This document shows, in pieces, positions 24,239-30,752 of a stretch of DNA of 49,274 nucleotides (its first letter is position 1; each line of letters begins with the position of its first letter). The notes beneath the pieces were generated by a model. It was not told the origin of the DNA and ran no database searches. It was given only the letters and a program-made list of their open reading frames with translations. The stretch covers positions 1 through 49,274 of the forward strand of contig JAZNZY010000036.1 in NCBI GenBank assembly GCA_045595165.1, in the 5' to 3' direction. Source of the stretch: SFLA01 sp045595165 (GTDB lineage Bacteria; Bacillota; Clostridia; Oscillospirales; CAG-382). The translations under genes and the position numbers were made by a program.

Positions 24239-25907
24239 TTTCAATAGACTCCTTCAGCTTGGCAAGAGCGATCTTGGTTTCCGCCGCCGTTTCTCCCAGC
24301 AGCGAAGCGATCTCCTGCACGATACGCATCTGTCTGTCAACGACCTTATCTGCTACTTCCACTGTCTGACGGCTTATGCTTTCTTTTCTTACGCGCTGTT
24401 TTTCTTCTTCGGTTACGTCGCGCATTATGCCTATAAGCAGGTGGGTATCACGGTCATATACGACTGTCTGTTCCACGAATCGCTTGTATTCGGCAAGATA
24501 TATTCTTTGTCCGTAAACGTTGTTTCCGGTGTTAAGCACCTTGATAAACACGGAGGGATCGAGTATACGCACAACCTGATCTCCCAGAATATCGGAATCG
24601 TAACGGATATTCATGATCCGCTTTGCGGATTCGTTGATCTGCTGTACTTCAAGCTGCTCGTTAAGTACTATCAGCGCATTGGGAGAGCTGTTTACCACGG
24701 CATCGGAAAAGCTTTCGGCTTTGTCCTTGAGGAAGGGCAGACACATTGAGGGTTCTGCCTTGCCTTGGTAAATTGCGATCGCCTTTTCACGGCAGGTATT
24801 GTAGCCGCAGGTTCCGCAGTTAAGCTCCTGAGAGGGCTTGTACTTGCCCATCTGGCGCAATATCTGAGAGATTTCTATCTCCGTGGGTACGGGAGCTCTT
24901 TGCGCAATAAACTCAAAGTGCTTTTTAAGATCTATCTCCTCGGGCATTTCAACTTCAAAATCCTTGCTGCCAGCATATGCGGAGATCTCAAGATAATCGT
25001 GGACGTGGGAGGAATGGTATTTTTCCATAACGGGACCGCTGATACAGCTTCCCACACAAGCAGACATTTCAATAAAGCACTTGTGTATTTTTCCGTCCTC
25101 GATATCCCGCAGTGCGTTCATACAAGTTTCGACACCGTCAAGGGCGAGATAAGTGTATCCGCCGATTTCGGGCTCCATTGTCTTAAGTACGCCGCCGGTG
25201 GTGGGGAAAAAGCGTGCGCGGCTGTTTTCAGTGGAATCCATTTCCTTGCGCAGCTCAATATTTTCCTGCTTCAGCCAATTTGATAATTCGTCATATGTGA
25301 GGACCGCATCAACGATTCCCTCGTAATGCGCGGCTTCGTCTTTTTTCGCCACGCAGGGACCGATAAATACCGTCTTTGCATCGGGTATACGCTTTTTAAT
25401 ATCCTTGCAATGCGCCTGCATGGGAGAAACTATATCCGCAAGATATTCAAGAGATTTGGGGAAATGCTTTTGTATAAGCAGATTTATGGAATGACAACAG
25501 GAGGAGATTATGATGTCCCGTTCGTCTTCCTTAAGCATACGCTCGTATTCTTTTTTTACGATAGTCGCGCCGATAGCGGTTTCCTCTACGTCGTAAAAGC
25601 CAAGCTTCTTAAGCGCTTCACGCATAGAGTCTATGCCGATACCGTGGTAATTCGCAACAAAGGAAGGCGCAAGGCTTACAATTACCGGCTCGCCGGTCTG
25701 AAGCAATACCTTTACCTTCTCAAGCTCGCTTGTTATCTCCTTTGCGTTTTGAGGACATACGACAAAGCATTGTCCGCATAGGATACATTCGTTTCCTATG
25801 ATATGTGCCTGGTTGCCGGAAAAGCGTATTGCCTTTACCGGGCAATGGCGTATACATTTATAGCAGTTTTTGCAGTTCGATTTTTTAAACGTCAAGCAAT
25901 TGGGCAT
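24231..25907 (-). CDS. HsfB-type sensory [FeFe]-hydrogenase with PAS domain
   Basis: 558 aa, group C architecture. Residues 11-52 hold two [4Fe-4S] motifs (CKNCYKCIRHCP, CILCGQCFVVCP). The H-cluster domain keeps its ligands but with sensor-type changes: L1 SSCCHS (135-140, His instead of Pro), L2 GPCVAKKDE (183-191) and L3 MSACVGSCISG (281-291). A PF04060-like [4Fe-4S] site follows (CGTCGYNTC, 364-372, plus Cys389), then a PAS domain (about 400-510) and a charged helical tail. The expected role is sensing H2 or redox state and signalling to the phosphatase encoded immediately downstream (8-bp overlap). AAAGG precedes ATG 25907. Confidence 0.88.
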   Translation of the reverse strand: MPNCLTFKKSNCKNCYKCIRHCPVKAIRFSGNQAHIIGNECILCGQCFVVCPQNAKEITSELEKVKVLLQTGEPVIVSLAPSFVANYHGIGIDSMREALKKLGFYDVEETAIGATIVKKEYERMLKEDERDIIISSCCHSINLLIQKHFPKSLEYLADIVSPMQAHCKDIKKRIPDAKTVFIGPCVAKKDEAAHYEGIVDAVLTYDELSNWLKQENIELRKEMDSTENSRARFFPTTGGVLKTMEPEIGGYTYLALDGVETCMNALRDIEDGKIHKCFIEMSACVGSCISGPVMEKYHSSHVHDYLEISAYAGSKDFEVEMPEEIDLKKHFEFIAQRAPVPTEIEISQILRQMGKYKPSQELNCGTCGYNTCREKAIAIYQGKAEPSMCLPFLKDKAESFSDAVVNSSPNALIVLNEQLEVQQINESAKRIMNIRYDSDILGDQVVRILDPSVFIKVLNTGNNVYGQRIYLAEYKRFVEQTVVYDRDTHLLIGIMRDVTEEEKQRVRKESISRQTVEVADKVVDRQMRIVQEIASLLGETAAETKIALAKLKESIENE

Positions 25908-25927
25908 ACGTTATATCGACCTTTCGT

Positions 25928-26173
25928 TCAGAGTTTGTTTACGATATGTTCTTTGAAAAATTCTTTGAAGTTCTCTTTCGTTATACCGATGTGTACCTCA
26001 TCGTCAACCAGCACGGTTACTCCCACGCGGTTGCACTTTCCTACACAAAAGCTGCCGGTAAGCGTGATCTTATCCGTAAGATTTTCTTCTTCTATCGCTT
26101 TTTGGAGGAGCTCCACGATCTCGGGAGAGCCCTTGAGATAACAGGAACTTCCTACGCAAATCTTAATTACCAT
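25928..26173 (-). CDS. Thioredoxin-like [2Fe-2S] ferredoxin (NuoE-like), second copy
   Basis: 81 aa from ATG 26173, chosen for AAAGG 9 nt upstream and because it avoids overlap with the previous stop. It has the NuoE/HydC cluster ligands CxxxxC (CVGSSC) and CxxxC (CVGKC). A very similar protein is encoded immediately before. It would exchange electrons with the Fe-S chain of HsfB or the hydrogenase. Fused or separate NuoE-like domains are normal next to HsfB. Confidence 0.82.
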   Translation of the reverse strand: MVIKICVGSSCYLKGSPEIVELLQKAIEEENLTDKITLTGSFCVGKCNRVGVTVLVDDEVHIGITKENFKEFFKEHIVNKL

Positions 26174-26177
26174 TGTT

Positions 26178-26417
26178 TTATACCTTTGCAAGCACCGCTT
26201 CCTTAAAGAAGGTGTCTACCGTGTCGGGGGATACGGAGTGGAATTCCTCGTCCACGTTTACGCAAACGCCCTGTTGGCATTGACCCAAGCAAAAGGTTGC
26301 GCCAAGATCTACTTTGTCGCCGAGATTGTGCTCCGCAATAAGATTCTGAAGCTGTTCAACTACCTGGCGAGAGCCCTTGAGGTGGCAGGAACTGCCGATG
26401 CATACTGTAATTTTCAT
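26178..26417 (-). CDS. Thioredoxin-like [2Fe-2S] ferredoxin (NuoE-like), first copy
   Basis: 79 aa. The ligands Cys6/Cys11 (CIGSSC) and Cys43/Cys47 (CLGQC) match the thioredoxin-like [2Fe-2S] fold without the N-terminal helical domain of full NuoE. AAGGAG lies before ATG 26417. The tandem duplication with 25928-26173 is divergent in sequence, so it is not recent. No NuoF-like flavoprotein partner is in the operon. Confidence 0.82.
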   Translation of the reverse strand: MKITVCIGSSCHLKGSRQVVEQLQNLIAEHNLGDKVDLGATFCLGQCQQGVCVNVDEEFHSVSPDTVDTFFKEAVLAKV

Positions 26418-26436
26418 AATATAATCTCCTTGTATA

Positions 26437-27204
26437 TTAATATTTTTTTATTTGTTCTTTAAAATCACGGGAATTTACGCAATCCAGAAGTATAGTGCGT
26501 TCTCGGAGAGGGCGGCGCACTGACATCGCCGCGCCGATTACGGGAAGCCAGGAATATACCTTTTCTTTTTCAGAGACGTTTTCTCCGCAATACAGGTCAA
26601 GATACGCTTCCGCATCCTCGCAGCCGTTGTTAAGGCAGAGCAAAATATATGTCTGCGCCACGTCCGCCAAAGGGTTGCCGTAGGAAGCCAGAGTCCAGTC
26701 TATGATATAGTAACCGCCGTTTTCCGCCGATATTACGTTGGATGGGCAGAAATCTCCGTGGCATACCGCCATTCCCTTTGCCATATTCTCCAGTCTGTCA
26801 TGAAGGTCGAAGCGGGTAGTGGCATCCAATTCGGATACGCTTATCTTTTTGTTAAGCTCGTCCTTCAATCGGTACAGATATGGGCATTCTCTTCGGTGTA
26901 TATCTTTTTGCAATTCCGCAAGTACACGGTAATATTCGTTTTTATTCTCGGGATTCTCCGCCATAAGACGCTCCAGCGTCTTACCGTGGATATATTCCGT
27001 AACTATTGCCCACTTTCCGTCCATGGACGTAACCTCAAGGACCTTGGGAACCCGTATTCCCGCTTCCTCTGCCATTACGTGATTGTGAGCCTCATCGAAA
27101 ATGGCTGTCTTGCTGTAAGGCATATTGAATACCTTTATGCAACGGTCACCGTCGCGGTATACGGTCTTTTTCGTCCGTACCGCAATAACACGGTCTAATT
27201 TCAT
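26437..27204 (-). CDS. APH/choline kinase-like phosphotransferase
   Basis: 255 aa, protein-kinase-like fold. The catalytic loop is HGDFCPSN and the metal-binding motif is IIDW, as in aminoglycoside and choline/ethanolamine kinases; VTEYIHGKTLE is the hinge. The start ATG overlaps the rex stop (TAATG). It stands between the redox repressor and an operon containing a PP2C phosphatase, so a protein or small-molecule kinase opposing that phosphatase is conceivable, but that is speculation. Antibiotic resistance is unlikely from context. Confidence 0.78.
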   Translation of the reverse strand: MKLDRVIAVRTKKTVYRDGDRCIKVFNMPYSKTAIFDEAHNHVMAEEAGIRVPKVLEVTSMDGKWAIVTEYIHGKTLERLMAENPENKNEYYRVLAELQKDIHRRECPYLYRLKDELNKKISVSELDATTRFDLHDRLENMAKGMAVCHGDFCPSNVISAENGGYYIIDWTLASYGNPLADVAQTYILLCLNNGCEDAEAYLDLYCGENVSEKEKVYSWLPVIGAAMSVRRPLRERTILLDCVNSRDFKEQIKKY

Positions 27205-27848
27205 TATACCTTGCTCTCCTTACGACTTTTGTTTAACAACTGGTTGTTCAGATATGCCAGGGACACCGCCAGATTTTCCTGCCTGAACAGTATTCCCTCC
27301 GGAACATTGAGCTTGCAGGGAGCAAAATTCCATATTGCAGTAATTCCGCTTTCCAGCATTTGATCGCATACGGTTTGAGCAGAGCCTTCACCTACGGTGA
27401 TGATACCGATCTGAACTTCATTGCTCCGACAGAATTCACCGAATTCGGACATAGGCAGTATATCAAGAGAACCGTTAAGCTTTAAAACCTGCTTGTTGCA
27501 ATCGAATCCTGCAACGATACGAATTCCGTATTCCTCAAAGCCGTCATACTCCAGCAAAGCTTTGCCCAGTCTGCCTGCTCCCACGAGCACGGCATGGGTG
27601 CATTCACCTTGTCCGAGATATGCCCGTATGCTTTTAAGCAGGTCGGCTGTGCGGTAGCCTAATTTAGGCTTTCCTTTTCCGCACACGGCGCTCAGATCCT
27701 TTCGCACCAGCACCTCTCCCAAAGAAAGCTCCTTTGCGATTCGGGTTGCGGAAATATAGGGCACATCCTGTACGGAAATTCGTTCCAGAAATGACAGATA
27801 CTGCGGCAAACGTCCCAGCACTGCCTTTGTTACTTTATTGTTTTCCAC
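27204..27848 (-). CDS. rex: Redox-sensing transcriptional repressor Rex
   Basis: 214 aa from GTG 27848, preferred because GGGGGG lies 5 nt upstream; ATG 27869 falls only about 4 nt after the predicted transcription start. The N-terminal winged helix includes ISATRIAKELSLGEVLVRKDLSAV (33-55, recognition helix), and the NAD(H) Rossmann motif is VLVGAGRLGKALLEY (87-101). Rex proteins leave DNA when NADH/NAD+ rises. As first gene of the hydrogenase and fumarate reductase operon it probably controls itself and the whole set, turning it on when NADH accumulates. Confidence 0.88.
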   Translation of the reverse strand: MENNKVTKAVLGRLPQYLSFLERISVQDVPYISATRIAKELSLGEVLVRKDLSAVCGKGKPKLGYRTADLLKSIRAYLGQGECTHAVLVGAGRLGKALLEYDGFEEYGIRIVAGFDCNKQVLKLNGSLDILPMSEFGEFCRSNEVQIGIITVGEGSAQTVCDQMLESGITAIWNFAPCKLNVPEGILFRQENLAVSLAYLNNQLLNKSRKESKV

Positions 27849-27871
27849 AGTATCCCCCCATAATATCATTT

Positions 27872-27888
27872 GTTAAGCTATTATAGCA
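27872..27888 (-). promoter_or_regulatory. Rex operon promoter (extended -10) with partial Rex half-site
   Basis: Minus strand TGCTATAAT (27880-27888) is an extended -10; the -35 region is poor (TTCCTT). Directly downstream, overlapping it, lies TTAACAA (27871-27877 on the minus strand), one arm of the published Rex operator TTGTTAAnnnnTTAACAA. The second arm is degenerate. Autoregulation is plausible but the site is weak. Confidence 0.5.
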
Positions 27889-27954
27889 GACTTTGTTCCT
27901 GAAAGGAATTCTTAAAATGTTATATCGGTCATATATATATCGATAATATAAGGT

Positions 27955-28012
27955 GAGAAACAAAACAAAACGCCTGTATGTACCTGAACGGGCAGGTATT
28001 TGCAGGCGTTTG
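27955..28012 (-). terminator. Terminator of the LysR gene
   Basis: Minus strand: AAACGCCTGC pairs with the inverted CAGGCGTTT (about 27968-27977 and 28003-28012), with an inner TACCTG/CAGGTA stem, followed by TTTTGTTTTGTTTC. It separates lysR from the rex promoter. Confidence 0.75.
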
Positions 28013-28029
28013 CAGTTATCATTGGGCGT

Positions 28030-28950
28030 TTATGTGTTTTTTCGTTTTGCTTCACACAAAGAGGTGATAAACTGTTTGTCAAGCGTCGATAATTTGTACC
28101 CGTTTCGATATATCAAAACATCTTTGTATACTTTTGTATTGTCAACACACTCTATTTCGGTCAAATTGTGTTTTTCGAGAATACTTCGGGGAACAAGTGA
28201 AACCCACATAAAGGCTTCGGAGTTGGCGGACAGAACGTCATATTGGCTGCCCCGCTCGTATGTGAATATACGGCGGCTGATATTATCCGCCGTATCCTCC
28301 TTCATCATCTTGGAAATGGGTGTGGAGGGTGCGTACGGCTCAGCCAGAGCGATCTCTATCATATCCTTAAGATCTTCAAATTCAATTTTTTCTTTTTTTG
28401 CCAGAGGACTTTCGCTGTTCACAAGAATACTGTGGCGGAATTCTGTGATCAATTCATAGCAGATATCTTTTTCCTCCAGCAGGTTTTTGAAATATTTATC
28501 GTATTCGTCCGCATAACGGATGATCCCTAAATGATAATTGTTTTCCAGAACATCACGTATGGTTCCTTGGGAGTTGGTTTCTTTGTAAAATATTTCCGCA
28601 GGCTCTTTTGTAAGGCTTTTGGAAAATTCCGCAAACGCTTCGGATACATATTCGGCGCGGGGGGCCGATACCGAAAAGCTTTGCTTGCTTGACGAAGTAT
28701 CCTTGTAATACTTTTCCACCTGATCGATCTGGGAAAGGATACCCTTTGCGAATCCTATGAATTCCTGTCCCTCGGGAGTCAATGTCATACCTCTTGAGGT
28801 TCGGTCGAAAATAACTATTCCCAGATCCGCCTCAAGCTCCTTTATGGAACGGCTGAGATTGGGCTGTGCGATAAGCAATACCTCGGACGCCTTGTTCAGC
28901 GATCCGTGCTTTGCCACCTCCACGGCATATTTCATATGAAGTATGTTCAC
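28030..28950 (-). CDS. LysR-family transcriptional regulator
   Basis: 306 aa from GTG 28950, 7 nt after GGGAGG. The N-terminal helix-turn-helix has the LysR form (HGSLNKASEVLLIAQPNLSRSIKELEADL split over about residues 14-42, then FDRTSRGMTLTPEG). A type 2 periplasmic-binding-protein-like effector domain occupies about 90-300. LysR proteins usually bind a small co-inducer and control a neighbouring gene. The divergent neighbour is the GHL10 glycosidase at 29210; the downstream neighbour is the Rex operon. Which one it controls cannot be told. Confidence 0.85.
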   Translation of the reverse strand: MNILHMKYAVEVAKHGSLNKASEVLLIAQPNLSRSIKELEADLGIVIFDRTSRGMTLTPEGQEFIGFAKGILSQIDQVEKYYKDTSSSKQSFSVSAPRAEYVSEAFAEFSKSLTKEPAEIFYKETNSQGTIRDVLENNYHLGIIRYADEYDKYFKNLLEEKDICYELITEFRHSILVNSESPLAKKEKIEFEDLKDMIEIALAEPYAPSTPISKMMKEDTADNISRRIFTYERGSQYDVLSANSEAFMWVSLVPRSILEKHNLTEIECVDNTKVYKDVLIYRNGYKLSTLDKQFITSLCEAKRKNT

Positions 28951-28991
28951 AAGAGTACCTCCCTTCATTATTATTATAATCATTATTAGTC

Positions 28992-29020
28992 ATTATATCA
29001 AGTTCAGTCGTATATTGCAA
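28992..29020 (-). promoter_or_regulatory. Promoter of the LysR gene
   Basis: Minus strand TTGCAA (29015-29020), 17-bp spacer, TATAAT (28992-28997), about 42 bp before the GTG. The 260-bp region to the divergent gene holds this promoter and the one at 29155 and nothing else I recognise. Confidence 0.7.
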
Positions 29021-29154
29021 TATTTTTTTATAAATTTATCGGTTTTTCGCAGTGAAAAAAATTGTAATTTTTCCTTTCGAAATGTAGCCCGTTTCGGCAG
29101 TCTTTTTTCTGTTTGCCGCAAAAATGAAATTTTGCTTTCTTCCCGTCAATAAAG

Positions 29155-29183
29155 TTGAAAAATTTATCTCCTTATGGTATAAT
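29155..29183 (+). promoter_or_regulatory. Promoter of the GHL10-GH2 operon
   Basis: TTGAAA (29155-29160), 17-bp spacer, TATAAT (29178-29183) preceded by TGG. AAAAAGGAG lies before ATG 29210. Confidence 0.75.
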
Positions 29184-29209
29184 GTTGAAAACGAAAAAGG
29201 AGCAGTATT

Positions 29210-30733
29210 ATGGTTAAGGTTAACATTTCTCATTTCGGAGGAGCCCGCGGTGCGGACGAGCTTGTAGTATATAATTCCGGAGAGCGGACAAAAACCAACA
29301 GATTCGGCTGGGAAGCCTGCGTAAAGGACGGAAGAGCGGTGCTGTGCGGAGGAAACGATAACCTTATTCCCGAAGGGGGATACGTAGTTTCCGGTCACGG
29401 CAAAATGGCTGTCCTTCTCGCCAAGGAGATATGTATAGGCGCAAAAGTCAATATCCAAGACGGAAGCGTGCTGGTTATCGAGAGAGATGCCCACGCGGAA
29501 ACTGTTTCCGCCCGCGCAAAAATTGATCTTATTAAAAGCAGAGCGGCTGAATTGGAGCAGAAAAATATCCAATATAATCGTGTTTTCGCACAAGAGCTTA
29601 TAAAAGGATCCGAATCTGCTTTGGCAGAAGGAAACTTCGATGAAGTCGAGCGTTTGACTACCGAAGCATATTATTATACCGCTTCTCCCGCGCAAAACGA
29701 GGTTCGCGGTGCTTGGCTCCGTCCTTACGAAAAAAACGACGAAGAGGTTGAGCGCGCCGTTGCCCGTCTTGCGGATGCGGGCATAAACTTAATTCTTGTG
29801 GAAACCAATTACGGCGGATATGCAAACGCTTTGCGGTGCGTAAACGATTGTCTGCCTCCTCAAAAGGAATATGAAAACGGATTTGACGTTATAGACTCTT
29901 ACATCCGCTACGGCAAAAAATACGGAATGCAGGTGCACGCTTGGTTCGAGGATTATTTCTTCGGTTCAAAGGGCTCTCTCTGCGCAATTGCGGATGCTCA
30001 CCCCGAATGGATGGCAAGGCGTAAGGACGGCGGCTTGTTCCACGATGCTTACGATACCTTTTATTTCCTCAATCCCGTTTTGAGCGAGGTAAAGGAATTT
30101 TTGCTTTCCTGCTGTAAGGATATACTGGATAATTACGATTTCGACGGACTTCAGTTGGATTATATTCGTTATCCTCTCATTCACGGTATCGACCGTGCAG
30201 CAGGATTTGACGAATATACCGTAAACACCTTCCTTGCAGAAAAGGGAATAGATATAAGAAACATAGCGTCTACAGACGAGGAGGACTGGAAGATCTTCGT
30301 CCGTTGGTGCGCGGACCACGTTACCGAATACGTTCGTTCGGTGCGCGGGCTTGTGGACGAATATAAAAAATTGGGCAGAGATATATGCCTTTCCACTGCC
30401 GTTTTCGGTGATCCCGTGGCGGCGCTTTACAGCAAATGTCAGGACTGGCAGAATTGGATAGAGCAGGGCTGGCTGGACGCTATCTATCCTATGGCGTATT
30501 ACAGCGATGCCTGCGAGGTGGAAAAAGAGGTTGCCGCAATGGTTCAAAAATACGCATCGGTTCCCAACATTTCGGGAATTGCGCCTATGTACACCAAGCT
30601 TCCTATCGTAGAAACCACAAAGCAGGTAGAAGCCTGCCGCAGAGCAGGAGCAAAGGGCATAGCATTCTTTGCCGCAGGTAACTGCAGAGACGAGGAATTG
30701 GAAACCCTTAAGATCGGTGTATACCGTAAATAA
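29210..30733 (+). CDS. GHL10-type (DUF187-like) glycoside hydrolase-like protein
   Basis: 507 aa without signal peptide. Residues 1-160 form an N-terminal region with a charged helix (about 95-150). The TIM-barrel domain of the glycosyl hydrolase-like 10 family begins at VRGAWLRP and includes LVETNYGGYAN, VHAWFEDYFFG, DFDGLQLDYIRYP and AIYPMAYYSD; the Asp/Glu pair in these segments is the probable active site. Characterised GHL10 relatives act on peptidoglycan or polysaccharides. It lies 19 bp before a beta-galactosidase, so it may belong to a glycan-degradation operon. Exact substrate unknown. Confidence 0.8.
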   Translation: MVKVNISHFGGARGADELVVYNSGERTKTNRFGWEACVKDGRAVLCGGNDNLIPEGGYVVSGHGKMAVLLAKEICIGAKVNIQDGSVLVIERDAHAETVSARAKIDLIKSRAAELEQKNIQYNRVFAQELIKGSESALAEGNFDEVERLTTEAYYYTASPAQNEVRGAWLRPYEKNDEEVERAVARLADAGINLILVETNYGGYANALRCVNDCLPPQKEYENGFDVIDSYIRYGKKYGMQVHAWFEDYFFGSKGSLCAIADAHPEWMARRKDGGLFHDAYDTFYFLNPVLSEVKEFLLSCCKDILDNYDFDGLQLDYIRYPLIHGIDRAAGFDEYTVNTFLAEKGIDIRNIASTDEEDWKIFVRWCADHVTEYVRSVRGLVDEYKKLGRDICLSTAVFGDPVAALYSKCQDWQNWIEQGWLDAIYPMAYYSDACEVEKEVAAMVQKYASVPNISGIAPMYTKLPIVETTKQVEACRRAGAKGIAFFAAGNCRDEELETLKIGVYRK

Positions 30734-30752
30734 AAACTCAGGAGATATACTT

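Larger units (their letters stand above)
9208..27888 (-). other. Predicted 18-gene redox operon, rex to AAE-family exchanger
   Basis: Eighteen minus-strand genes run from the promoter at 27880-27888 to the terminator at 9158. The largest gap between them is about 43 bp, several pairs overlap (TAATG or ATGAATGA junctions), and no internal promoter or terminator was seen. Order: rex, APH-like kinase, two [2Fe-2S] proteins, hsfB, PP2C phosphatase, group B hydrogenase, mdh, fumC, hdrB, hdrC, hdrA, flxD, flxC, flxB, flxA, frdB, frdA, exchanger (19 frames if both [2Fe-2S] genes are counted separately). Co-transcription over 18.7 kb is inferred from spacing only. Confidence 0.65.

Noticed and set aside
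26437..27204. Aminoglycoside resistance gene
   Set aside because: Only the general APH fold is shared; the context is a redox operon with overlapping genes.
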